Below, piece by piece: positions 16,846 to 26,000 of a DNA stretch of 64,000 nucleotides. The notes below the pieces were generated by a model. That model worked only from the letters and a program-made list of their open reading frames with translations, did not search any database and was not told where the DNA came from. A program made the translations under genes and the position numbers. Position 1 is the stretch's first letter. Each line of letters opens with the position of its first letter. The DNA comes from Candidatus Villigracilis propinquus. GTDB taxonomy: Bacteria > Chloroflexota > Anaerolineae > Anaerolineales > Villigracilaceae. The DNA lies in NCBI GenBank assembly GCA_016714565.1, contig JADKDM010000008.1:185278-249277 (forward strand). Reading direction: 5' to 3'.

Positions 16846-17342
16846 GCAGTCTCCTGCGGAGCGAACGTGATTGGTTCAGGGCGGGTGCCGTTTTGTAAAT
16901 GAGTTAGCAATTTGACGATGCCGTCGATGATCGCTTCGGGGCGCGGCGGACAGCCGGGGATGAAGGCATCCACGGGCAGCACTTCGTTGATGTGTCCGAC
17001 GATGTTGTAACAACCTTGAAAGACTCCGCCTGAAATGCCGCAGGAGCCGACCGCCACAACAAACTTCGGTTCAGGCATCTGCTCGTAGGTGCGTAACAGG
17101 CGTTCGCGAGCCTGACGCGTCACTGGGCCCGTGCAGATCAACACATCCGCATGGCGTGGACTTCCGCGCAGCTTGATGCCAAATCGCTCAATGTCATAAC
17201 GGGGAGTGAGCGTGGCGAGAATTTCAATGTCACAGCCGTTACACGAACCGCTGTTGAAATGGATCGCCCACGGCGAGTTGACACGCGCCCAGGTAGTGAT
17301 CCTTCCCATTAATTGATTTACATAGTTCTGAGAAACATTCAT
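16842..17342 (-). CDS. Hydrogenase small subunit (HycG/NuoB-like)
   Basis: A 166-aa iron-sulfur subunit. The ligands of the proximal [4Fe-4S] cluster are visible: SCNGCDIE near residue 35, VGSCGISGGVF...GC near residue 100, and IPGCPPRPE near residue 130. Like other group 4 small subunits it holds one cluster only and has no Tat signal, in keeping with a cytoplasm-facing enzyme on the inner membrane face. Confidence 0.93.
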   Translation of the reverse strand: MNVSQNYVNQLMGRITTWARVNSPWAIHFNSGSCNGCDIEILATLTPRYDIERFGIKLRGSPRHADVLICTGPVTRQARERLLRTYEQMPEPKFVVAVGSCGISGGVFQGCYNIVGHINEVLPVDAFIPGCPPRPEAIIDGIVKLLTHLQNGTRPEPITFAPQETA

Positions 17343-17354
17343 AAAATACTCCAG

Positions 17355-17669
17355 CTAGCCAAGAATTAGCGCCAGCAATGCCAACATCAAACCGCCGATA
17401 TACACAATGGTGACCGGTTCCAACCTGCTCGTGCCAAGCATCAGCACGCCGAGATGCAAAATTGCGAAGAACAATGCCACAACAAAAAATGGACGATAGC
17501 CAGGCGCAGCGGGTTCAAGGTCCGCTTTCTCACCGCTGGCATACCCATTTTCTTTGGATGCACTAGCCTTGCCGCGCACAGCAACTGATTTGCCAGCCAG
17601 ATAAAGAATGCCAACCAGCACGGCATAAATGCCAAACGCGAAGGGTGGAGTCAAGATTAATTCAGCCAT
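17355..17669 (-). CDS. Small membrane subunit (NuoA-like) of the hydrogenase
   Basis: A 104-aa protein with three hydrophobic segments near residues 8-26, 60-80 and 85-103, and a charged loop (residues 30-57) rich in Lys, Glu and Ser. Position between the antiporter-like and NuoB-like genes suggests a NuoA-type role, but sequence identity to NuoA is weak by eye. It lies 12 nt before the small-subunit gene. Confidence 0.65.
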   Translation of the reverse strand: MAELILTPPFAFGIYAVLVGILYLAGKSVAVRGKASASKENGYASGEKADLEPAAPGYRPFFVVALFFAILHLGVLMLGTSRLEPVTIVYIGGLMLALLALILG

Positions 17670-17741
17670 TTCATTTCTCTCTCTTCGGAGCGCAAAAGCT
17701 CTGCTTTTGCGTCGCGGAAGTAGAACCTCCGCACTCCGTGA

Positions 17742-19265
17742 TTATTTACCAAAAATAAATAAGATCGCCTGCCCTGCGGGTTCAGTCAGCCAGCTCATCA
17801 GTGAAGGCCATAAACCGATGACCACGATGGACAGCGCAAGCACCGTCAATGGGATGTTCATCGCCAGCGGGATCGTTTCACCCTGCTGAACGACGTCACC
17901 CATTTTCTGGCGATACAGCATGTTGACGACTGGCGCGTAATACCCCAACGACAACACGCTGTTCAACGCCGCGAAGATCACCAGTCCCATCACCCAGCCG
18001 TTGCCGCTTTGAAAGCCAGCCACGAAGATCTGCCACTTGGACATAAATCCCGCCAACGGAGGCAAGCCGCCCAACGCCAGCAACGCAATGCTAAGCGCCA
18101 GCGCCGCCAGTGGATATTTGCGAGCCGCGCCTGCCAAATCTTCAATGACAAGCGAGCGATGACTTCCTTTTTGATACAACAATGCAAACATGAAAGCGCC
18201 GACCGTCAAAAAGGCCAGTCCCTTCATGATCATGTGATTGAAAATATGAAACGCCGCACCCTGCGCCCCCGCCAGTTGACCACTCGTCAAAGCAATACCA
18301 AGACCAAGCAGTATGTAGCCGATATGACTCAAACTGGAATATGCCAACATGCGTTTGAGCTGCACCTGCTTAAGAGCCATCAAATTACCAAAGAGCATGT
18401 TCACCGCGCCGAAACCAAGCAGAAGCGTGCCCCACGATACGGACAACATACCAAGCGTTGAAAGCGCGCGCAGCATGGCGATCAAACCCGCTTCAATGAC
18501 TACGCCCGAAAGCATGGCGCTGATTCCGCTTGGCGCTTGTGAATGCGCATCGGGCAGCCAGGTGTGCAATGGAACAAGCGCCACTTTCACGCCGAAACCG
18601 ATCACGAAGAATGCACCAGCCAAAGCGAGTCCGCTGTGTGTGGAGGTGTATGCGTTTGTTACCAATCGGATCTTATCCATGTCCAGCGTGCCTGTTGAAC
18701 CGAGTACCAACGCAACACCCAACAACACGAACACCGACCCCACCGCGCTCTGCACCAGATATTTAATTCCCGCTTCCAATGAAGCAGATTGTTCGCGATA
18801 AAAAGCCACCAACAAATACGATGAAACCGCCATCGCTTCGAACCACATCCAGAAGTTGAAGAGGTCGTTCGCGCAGCCCAAGCCAATGATCAACCCGATC
18901 ATCGCCAGCAGCATCGCGTAATATTTTTCTTCGCCAACTTCCCCCGCCATGTATGGGCCTGAAAATAAAACAACCACCGTTCCCAATCCCAACGTAACTG
19001 CGGCCAACAACAAACTCAATCCATCGGCTTGCAAACCGATCGATTCAAAATTGAAAGAGAGCTGTTCACCTTGTGCAGCGAACTGTCCCCAACTCATTGC
19101 GAATGGGATCCATGTCAACGCCAGTGCCAGCAGCGCCAATCCGCGCACCAGCCATGAACGACCATTCCCTTCCACTTTTCGCAAACCGAGCCGCCCCGCC
19201 AAATACACCAATGGCGAAGCGCCCAACGGCAGCGCGATCATCCACGGAAAAATTGTCAAATTCAT
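17742..19265 (-). CDS. Antiporter-like membrane subunit (NuoN/NuoM/HyfB-like)
   Basis: A 507-aa subunit with about 14 helices of the Mrp-antiporter/complex I family. Diagnostic features are FEAMAVSSYLLVAFY (conserved Glu in helix 5), the broken helix motif VPLHTWLPDAHSQAPSGISA (conserved Lys just before it) and LAYSSLSHIGYILLG. It is expected to move protons or sodium when the hydrogenase turns over. The start at 19265 skips a 21-residue extension with no family match. Confidence 0.9.
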   Translation of the reverse strand: MNLTIFPWMIALPLGASPLVYLAGRLGLRKVEGNGRSWLVRGLALLALALTWIPFAMSWGQFAAQGEQLSFNFESIGLQADGLSLLLAAVTLGLGTVVVLFSGPYMAGEVGEEKYYAMLLAMIGLIIGLGCANDLFNFWMWFEAMAVSSYLLVAFYREQSASLEAGIKYLVQSAVGSVFVLLGVALVLGSTGTLDMDKIRLVTNAYTSTHSGLALAGAFFVIGFGVKVALVPLHTWLPDAHSQAPSGISAMLSGVVIEAGLIAMLRALSTLGMLSVSWGTLLLGFGAVNMLFGNLMALKQVQLKRMLAYSSLSHIGYILLGLGIALTSGQLAGAQGAAFHIFNHMIMKGLAFLTVGAFMFALLYQKGSHRSLVIEDLAGAARKYPLAALALSIALLALGGLPPLAGFMSKWQIFVAGFQSGNGWVMGLVIFAALNSVLSLGYYAPVVNMLYRQKMGDVVQQGETIPLAMNIPLTVLALSIVVIGLWPSLMSWLTEPAGQAILFIFGK

Positions 19266-19266
19266 G

Positions 19267-19734
19267 TTATGCGCTCCAAAGTAAAAAGACCAGCACAACC
19301 AGCAACGCGCCCAAAATTCCGACCACATTCCAATTCAACTTGCCCGTCTGCGTTTTCTGCAACACGGTTGCAAATTTAAATGTGATGGAAGTGATCTGGC
19401 GATTGAGCCAATCGAAGCCAAAGCTTTCGCGGCTGAGGATGTCGAACCGCGCTTCTTTCCCCGCTGCGGCCTGTTTCCTGACCATCCAAAAGATTCCCAA
19501 CCCCAAGCAGACAACCGTCAATGCGATGTATGTGGCGGGTGCAGAGAAAATTTCTTCAACCAACTCAAGCGTGCTCAGTTCATGTATTGAATGGAAAGGC
19601 AGTGTTGCATGGAACAGTCCGCTGAAAGGGCCAGCCAATAACCAGGTGGTCAATGTCCCTACTGCAAGCAAACCAAGCGAAGTCTTCATGGCGGGGCCAG
19701 CATCATGCACATGCAAATGATTCGCGCGCTTCAC
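19267..19734 (-). CDS. C-terminal part of the NuoL-like subunit, out of frame with its N-terminal part
   Basis: A 155-aa hydrophobic protein whose sequence (HDAGPAMKTSLGLLAVGTL then helices and a long amphipathic region) is the normal continuation of NuoL/HyfB-type subunits after the FFGE motif. It overlaps the end of the NuoL-like frame by 32 nt. Removing one base in the CGCGCGC tract (19723-19729) would join the two into one protein of about 585 aa. Either the gene is mutated or the base is an assembly error; a genuine separate gene is the least likely reading. Confidence 0.7.
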   Translation of the reverse strand: MKRANHLHVHDAGPAMKTSLGLLAVGTLTTWLLAGPFSGLFHATLPFHSIHELSTLELVEEIFSAPATYIALTVVCLGLGIFWMVRKQAAAGKEARFDILSRESFGFDWLNRQITSITFKFATVLQKTQTGKLNWNVVGILGALLVVLVFLLWSA

Positions 19735-21013
19735 CGAAGAAGACCAGCCATGTCATGCGCAAGGTGTAGAAAGCGGTCATACCTGCGCCGAGTAACATTC
19801 CGATGTACGCCCAGATCGGGCCATCCGCGAGACCGACTTCGAGAATTAATTCCTTGCTCCAAAAGCCGTTCAGAATGGGCAAACCTGCCAACGCCAACGC
19901 ACCGAGGATAAAGACATTCCGCACGAAAGGCATTTGCTTGCCAAGCCCACCCATGCGGCGCATGTCACGAGTCCCTGCTGCGTGGATGACTGCACCCGCT
20001 GCGAGGAACAAAAGCGCCTTGAAAACTGCATGGCTCAGCAAATGGAATTGACTGGCGAAGAAACCACCCACACCAATGGCATAGACCATGTACCCAAGCT
20101 GACTAACCGTTGAATATGCCAGCGCACGCTTCAGGTCAGTGGCTGTGAGCGCCATGAAAGCTGTGATCAACGCAGAAACCAATCCAACGATTGTGACGGA
20201 TAATGCCCAACCAGGAACCTGCACGAAGGCGGGATAAAAACGCGCCAACAGATACACGCCTGCATTCACCATCGTCGCGGCATGGATGAGAGCGCTGATC
20301 GGGGTCGGCGCTTCCATGGCATCAGGCAGCCAGGTGTGGAATGGGAACTGTGCCGATTTCGCAGCCGCCGCGATCAAAAAGCCGAAGGCAACAAAGGCTA
20401 ATAAATTAGCAGGAATTGTCCCTGCATTTTCAAGCAAGGCAGAGACTTGATATGTTCCGAGCGAGGCATAGGTTATCAATGCCCCAGCCAACAGCCCCAC
20501 CCCACCGACTTGGGTAATGATCAACGCTTTGATGCCGCCAGCCACTGCTTTCGGGTCATCGTTATAGAAGGAGATAAGGGCGTACGAGCAGAGCGCGGTG
20601 ATCTCCCAGAAGAAGAACATGAAGAGCAAACTGCCGCTGAGGACGAGGCCCGCCATGGCGCCGATGAAGAGCAATACGAAGGTGTAATAGCGGCTTAACT
20701 GTGCTTCGCCCTTCATATAATCTACCGAGAAGACGACAGCCAGAGAACCGATCACACAGGCGATGGCGGTCAATGCGACGGCGAGTCCATCGGGGGTGAA
20801 GGTGAGGCTGCCGAAGAAGGCGCCCATCGGGATGTCCACTGCTGTTTCAGCGGAGGAGAAGAAGATCAAGGCTAGGGATGCGAATCCTGCTGCGATGGAA
20901 AAAGCAACTGCCAGCGTGTGTTGGAGGCGCGGATTTTCATCGCTGGTACGCCAAAGAATGAGCGCTCCCAGCCACGGGATGCCGATCACAAATCCTATTA
21001 ATATCGCTGTCAT
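19703..21013 (-). CDS. Antiporter-like membrane subunit (NuoL-like), N-terminal 436 residues
   Basis: Carries the NuoL/MrpA hallmarks: FFFWEITALCSYALISFY (Glu in helix 5), FPFHTWLPDAMEAPTPISALIHAATMV (the broken helix 7 with upstream Lys) and LAYSTVSQLGYM. It ends abruptly at FFGEARESFACA, where related proteins continue for 150 or more residues; that continuation is present in another frame downstream. The start at 21013 has GAGG 6 nt upstream and follows the NuoK-like stop by one base. Confidence 0.88.
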   Translation of the reverse strand: MTAILIGFVIGIPWLGALILWRTSDENPRLQHTLAVAFSIAAGFASLALIFFSSAETAVDIPMGAFFGSLTFTPDGLAVALTAIACVIGSLAVVFSVDYMKGEAQLSRYYTFVLLFIGAMAGLVLSGSLLFMFFFWEITALCSYALISFYNDDPKAVAGGIKALIITQVGGVGLLAGALITYASLGTYQVSALLENAGTIPANLLAFVAFGFLIAAAAKSAQFPFHTWLPDAMEAPTPISALIHAATMVNAGVYLLARFYPAFVQVPGWALSVTIVGLVSALITAFMALTATDLKRALAYSTVSQLGYMVYAIGVGGFFASQFHLLSHAVFKALLFLAAGAVIHAAGTRDMRRMGGLGKQMPFVRNVFILGALALAGLPILNGFWSKELILEVGLADGPIWAYIGMLLGAGMTAFYTLRMTWLVFFGEARESFACA

Positions 21014-21014
21014 C

Positions 21015-21326
21015 TCAACCTCGCAACGAAGAAATCTTGGAAAGGTCGAGCGTGCCAACGCGAATGCGGACTTGCACAGCGAGCGCAAGAGCCACGACGG
21101 CGACGATGGTATCGGCCACGATGACGGTTGCCGCAATGCTTTGACCAAGGCCAAGATTGCCAGAGTCTTTGCCAGCCAGCACCAGCGCGATCACAACCGC
21201 TTTGACCAACACTTGAAGAACAAGCACGATCTTGATCAGGTTGCGGGTGATGAGCAGCCCATAAAAACCGACAGCCAGCAGGAGGATGACTCCAATTAGA
21301 ACGGCATTCAACGGGTCGAAGTTCAT
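21015..21326 (-). CDS. NuoK/MnhC-like membrane subunit
   Basis: A 103-aa protein with three hydrophobic helices (about residues 8-24, 32-52 and 63-88), the size and layout of NuoK, MnhC and HyfE N-termini. A Lys in helix 2 (LVKAVVIAL) and polar residues in helix 3 could belong to the proton path. It overlaps the upstream NuoJ-like gene by 4 nt. Confidence 0.78.
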   Translation of the reverse strand: MNFDPLNAVLIGVILLLAVGFYGLLITRNLIKIVLVLQVLVKAVVIALVLAGKDSGNLGLGQSIAATVIVADTIVAVVALALAVQVRIRVGTLDLSKISSLRG

Positions 21327-21859
21327 ACGTGTGACTCCTTTTTCAATTCGGCAGCCACTGGAATGGATTCTTTCTGTATTTCAATTTTGTGTTCTTTTTC
21401 CGAAAGAAGGCCCAGCACCCCCAAGACGCCTGAGAAGATCAACGCCACCTGCACCCACACATCGAGGGCGCGGTGTTTCCAAAGTACTTCTGCAAGCATG
21501 ACCTCAGGTGAGGTTGATGGTGATGTTATTAATGGGAAGGCCATCCATCCAACAAGAATGGTGATGGTTGCCACCAAAACAAATGCCAGCGGTTTTGGGA
21601 TGATGGATGTTGGGTCGAGGTTATCCTCACCCACCACGCTCAACACATACACCAGCAACACAGTGACCAGACCCGCACCCACACTCAACTCGATCACGGC
21701 GACTTCCTGCGCTCCAAGCAAATACAATGTCACAGAAGCCAAAGCGCTCACACATGCCAGATAGAGTGTTGAAGGTAAGAGATGGTTCGAGATCATCGCA
21801 CGATATGCACAAAATGCAGCCCCCAGACCAAGCAGCAAATAGTAAAGATATTCGATCAT
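21323..21859 (-). CDS. First gene of the hydrogenase operon: NuoJ/MbhD-like membrane subunit
   Basis: A 178-aa membrane protein with five or so helices. The segment IELSVGAGLVTVLLVYVLS resembles the TEAAVGAGL helix of MrpA/MbhD (DUF4040) and the NuoJ helix with its pi-bulge. A polar tail of about 30 residues (from SEKEHKIE) follows the last helix. It is the promoter-proximal gene; GGAG sits 8 nt before the ATG and a Crp-type palindrome and -10 box lie upstream. Confidence 0.75.
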   Translation of the reverse strand: MIEYLYYLLLGLGAAFCAYRAMISNHLLPSTLYLACVSALASVTLYLLGAQEVAVIELSVGAGLVTVLLVYVLSVVGEDNLDPTSIIPKPLAFVLVATITILVGWMAFPLITSPSTSPEVMLAEVLWKHRALDVWVQVALIFSGVLGVLGLLSEKEHKIEIQKESIPVAAELKKESHV

Positions 21860-21881
21860 GTTTTCTACTCCAAGCCATATG

Positions 21882-21925
21882 AGTATAGGACTCTGCTCAC
21901 ATGATAGTATGTGAAATTTATCACA
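21882..21925 (-). promoter_or_regulatory. Hydrogenase operon promoter with Crp/Fnr-type palindrome
   Basis: On the minus strand TGTGATAAATTTCACA (21910-21925) fits TGTGA-N6-TCACA exactly. TATACT (21882-21887) follows, which places the palindrome centre near -42.5, the class II activator position. No good -35 box is seen, consistent with activator dependence. Confidence 0.6.
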
Positions 21926-22014
21926 ACTATTACCCGTAGTATATCCTATTTATTGGGCTTAAACGGATAATTTCAGTATGTATTATGAAGATGAACAGGA
22001 TTGAAGGTTAATAC

Positions 22015-22045
22015 AAAAAAGGACAGGCGGTTGCCTATCCTTTTT
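22015..22045. terminator. Terminator after the CarD-operon small gene
   Basis: GGACAGGC (22021-22028) pairs with GCCTATCC (22033-22040) with one mismatch, extended by A-runs and T-runs on either side. It follows the minus-strand gene ending at 22077. Confidence 0.75.
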
Positions 22046-22076
22046 GAAAGAAATCAGAATTTTTTATAAAATAATT

Positions 22077-22322
22077 TTATGTCTTGATCTTCGGGCTCAG
22101 ATATACCGTACCACTGCGTGCGCTGTAGCTCGCCCAGATAACTTTGTCCGCAAGTTTGTATTCTTCCAATAGGATGATGCGGCCATCCTCACCAGTTTGT
22201 TCAATATAACTGGTCTTATTGGCGGGCAGGCAGGTCACTTTTACCTGATCATCAGTGCCATTGCCAGTAAGGACATAATGTTCAAGGACTCGGCTTATTA
22301 TCTTTTTATCTTCCATGGACAT
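22077..22322 (-). CDS. Small conserved-looking hypothetical protein
   Basis: An 81-aa soluble protein, no recognised motif; it looks like a small beta-rich domain (VKVTCLPANKTSYIEQ, then IILLEEYKLADKVIW). The AAGGAG ribosome site (22332-22337) overlaps the stop region of the CarD gene, 6 nt upstream, so the two genes are co-transcribed and probably coupled. An ATG two codons in is an alternative start. Confidence 0.6.
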   Translation of the reverse strand: MSMEDKKIISRVLEHYVLTGNGTDDQVKVTCLPANKTSYIEQTGEDGRIILLEEYKLADKVIWASYSARSGTVYLSPKIKT

Positions 22323-22328
22323 AATATG

Positions 22329-22826
22329 TTACTCCTTACCTGCAGCGGGTTCGGGCGTTAGTAAGCGGTGCAATTCGACTTCAGCTTGCGCCGGAGTAAT
22401 GGATAATGCAAAGCCCCACTCCCCCAGCAGGGCATTCTTCACCTGTCGCAGGAGCATTTGATCGTTATCGTTGAGATTTTTTATCTTCTGGGATGCGGAA
22501 AGATCGCGAATGATCTTACAAAGCGATTCGGCGCGACCATCCTTTAGAAGATCCAACAAAAGTGTTCTGCGTTCCTGTCGATCTTCCGGCAATGGTTTGC
22601 CGGGTCCCGACAAAATACCGACTAGTTTCTTGAATTCAGACTGGGTCGTTGGAGGTCTGAGCCGGGTTTCCAACTTTCCGTCGGCCGGTACCCAAACCGT
22701 CATATCTTTTATCTGAACAGCATAATAGAGAATGTTCGAGCCAGATAGATCCCGCTCTTCCAACCGAACAACCTGACCAAATCCGTACGTCCAGTGCATG
22801 ACTGGATCGCCTGCGTGGAAGCCCAT
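22329..22826 (-). CDS. CarD family transcription regulator
   Basis: A 165-aa protein with an N-terminal CarD/TRCF RNA polymerase-interaction domain: HAGDPVMHWTYGFGQVVRLEE opens it and VWVPADG closes it near residue 55. A helical C-terminal part (residues 70-150) would bind DNA at the upstream edge of the -10 region. CarD/CdnL proteins stabilise open promoter complexes. The start at 22826 is certain: AGGAGG lies 6 nt upstream, and the longer frame to 22964 has no family match. Confidence 0.88.
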   Translation of the reverse strand: MGFHAGDPVMHWTYGFGQVVRLEERDLSGSNILYYAVQIKDMTVWVPADGKLETRLRPPTTQSEFKKLVGILSGPGKPLPEDRQERRTLLLDLLKDGRAESLCKIIRDLSASQKIKNLNDNDQMLLRQVKNALLGEWGFALSITPAQAEVELHRLLTPEPAAGKE

Positions 22827-22979
22827 GAGTAACCTCCTAAAACAACTATTGAAAAAAGAAAAACGCCAGCCTGACAAAAGGACTGGCATCTGGAACCCGT
22901 CGATCTTGGGGATATACCTTGAGTATATCATTGATTTGAAGTTATTCCCGTTATGAGGGAACATGGGGTAAAGAATAAA

Positions 22980-23014
22980 CAGACGGCAGGCCGTGGTCGA
23001 TGGTCTGCCGTCTG
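22980..23014 (-). terminator. Terminator of the alpha-2-macroglobulin gene
   Basis: CAGACGGCAG (22980-22989) pairs with CTGCCGTCTG (23005-23014) around a loop that can pair further. On the minus strand it is followed by TTTATTCTTT. Confidence 0.75.
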
Positions 23015-23022
23015 TCTACAAT

Positions 23023-26000
23023 TTACTTCACGATCACCAAATCGCTGCCGCTTCTCCCGAAGACTTCGGGAGAGTACATCTCTTCAGCCTTCGCAGGCGG
23101 GACGATGAACGTACCGGGTGTGGTGGCGCGAGCCACGTAGGTATATTCATACACGCCTTCCCACAGCAGGGAAGTAAATGCCTCGGCGCGGTCATCACGC
23201 ATGTTCTGATGTTCGTACCACGGCCCCCACCACCACCAGCCATAACGGTAGTCCGGGCTGGTCGGGTCTTGTGGAATGCTTTGTGAAACCGCCAGTTCCG
23301 GGTTGATGATCTCAAGACCGGCAGGTAACGGGTCAACGAGCGCCACGTGATAGCGGCGATTATCGGTTCCCATCGTAACCGTCACGCGGACACGCGCACC
23401 AGCTTTGATGTGCCAGACACCATCCTTATCTTGATACACATCTTCGGGATCATCAAGTCCTTCATATTCCCGTTGAATAACAAATCCCATATCCAGCGGA
23501 TCGAGATCCAAATCGGTTGGAGCATATTGCAGCCCGAGCCGGTAATACAGCCTGCCTGTGCCCTCCTTGCTCAGAATCAAATCTTCGGTGCCGCCGCCTG
23601 CCGCAGTTTCGGAGAGTACATAATTCATCGGGATATTCGTCTCGTACATATCCGTTGTATATCCGCGGAATTCGTTGCCGCCAGCATAGGTATTGCCAAG
23701 CCAAATGCGCGCCACAAAATCCGGTGTCTGCGCTTCGTACATATTAAAGTAACGGTCAAGGGACAACAGGACAAACACGTTCTCCTGCGTATTGCCCCAA
23801 CGTCCATTATTGCGTTCCGAAGCGGCCTGCAACCCATTCACAATTTTTGGGATCAAATCACTCTGCGGGTCATCTTCCATCAACGCATCCAAAAGGATGG
23901 CATCGGTGCGGCGGTCTGAGCTGAGCAGCAGATAGGTTTGCTCGGCATACGATGTCGTGAAGTTAGCCGCACCTGCCGTCTCAACCACACGGTTATTCAC
24001 ATACAGCCGAATGGCCGCCAACTGATTTTCATCATCCACAACATGCCACAGCCAACCCACAGCTTCCATCGAAAGATTTTCCAACCCGGCTTCATTGATA
24101 AGCTGCTGCGCTTTTTGCGCGTCACGCTCGCCCATCAGATCACGAACATAAAGCGCATACGCGCTGAGAGTCCAGCGGGTTCCCTCATCGTACCAGGCTG
24201 GATAATAAATCTCCACATCACGAAGATACGCGAGCGAAGATTCCATCATGCCGGCAGGGACATCGAAACCTTTTTGCTGGGCGATGTACAAAGCATGAGC
24301 CGCATGGATGGAATTGAATGGGACGGACTCGAATCCGCGCCGCCAATAGGGGAAGCCGCCATCATCGTTCTGCATCCCTTGCAGTCGCTCAATGTCCGCG
24401 CTGACAGTTGATTCCATTTCTGCGGCAGTGGGCAACCCGTCAGCTTCAAACGCCGTCAGCACATCACGCAGGGAGGCCACAGCCAGAATCCGCGAGGACA
24501 ATTGTTCGGAGCTTTCATACGGATACGAGACAAGGTACAACACCGCATCTGTCAGCGACTGCAACGCCGTGGAGGATGTGCTGATCTCCAAACCGCCAAA
24601 TTGCGGGAACACATCCGTCGGGTATTGAACCGGCTGGGCAATGGCGCCATCATCAATCACACCGTATGTTGCAAAGGCTTCACTCGTTGCAGGTGTGTAA
24701 ACGGGTAACTCCACCACAGCGGCATCGGCATAATCTCCTGAAGTTGCCACGATCTGTATTTTGACATCACCCGCCATCACCGTGGATGCCGCAAAATGCA
24801 CCTCCACCCTGTCATTGGCTGGGACAGTAACTCTCTGCCCCGCGTTATCGATCTCAAGGTTGGATGCGCGCGCAGCCACATTCACCGTCATCGGCAGGTC
24901 TGTCTGGTTTTGAATGATGACGGGCAGTTCAAATGTATCGCCAAAGTTAAGGAAGCGCGGCGCAGATGGACGCACCATCAACGGCAGCCGTGCCGTGAGA
25001 TTGGATTCACCCGTGCCGAATTGCTTTCCGCTGTCATCCACTGCCACCACCATGATGCGGTAACGAGTCAGGTTATCAGGAAGCTGGATCAGCACACGCG
25101 CTTCGCCGTTGGAACCTGTCCGCACGGTGGGCGCAAAGATCGCCAACGGATTAAAGTTGGAGCGCACTGTAATAGCGGGAAGAACCTCATCCCCTCCGCC
25201 GCCCGTGTTCGGCAGCGCTGTCGTCGTTGGCATGGCTGCCATTGGAGCTTCCATTGCAGCAGGAGCTTCAGTTGCAGCGGCACCTCCCAAGCCAGAAAAT
25301 GCGTCGCTCAATACGGTTACGCTTGACCTTGCTTGCTGGGCAAGAGCCTGCGGGTCGGCAAGGATGATCGAAGAACGTCCGTAAATACTTGTGATGTAGG
25401 AAGAGTGGCTGGCGTAGAAAACGGAGAGCGGATCTTGCAGTTGATAATTCGTCAGTGCAAGGATGGCTTCATCAACCGCCACCACAGCCAGTTCCGCGTC
25501 AGAGACGGGAACTCCATCCGCATCTTTCACTACAACGGTCAGTGATGTTTCACCACCGGGCTCCAAAGAACTCAAGTCAGGCGAAACATCCAACGACAAA
25601 GTTCTTTGCAAGGGCGGGATGCTGAGTTCCAATCCTCCACTTGCGAAGGCAGGACGTGCAGGTACATCGGCAAGGGGTTCGCCGTTGTCATCGGTGCGCG
25701 GAGAGGAACCAACCAAATCCACTTTGATGGTCAGGTTGGGAATGTATTCTTCTTTAATTGGAATGCTCAAAGTGGTGGAACCGTTTTCCACGGTGAAGCG
25801 CGTGGCGGAAATGATCCCGCCGCGGCTGACCGTCAGCAATCCTTCGGCGGGGCTGAACGGAGATTGAACCAAAATCCTGGCCGTGTCACCGGGTTGATAG
25901 GTTTCCTGATCTGGAATGAGCGTGACCTTTTCCTGTTCCACGTTACGGGCTGGGGGCATCTTGCCGCCGCTGACCCAGCGTGTGAAGCGGCTTTGATTGT

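Noticed and set aside
13364..21859. Respiratory complex I (nuo) operon
   Set aside because: The large subunit has both CxxC nickel motifs, a HycI protease is present, and NuoE, NuoF and NuoG are absent.
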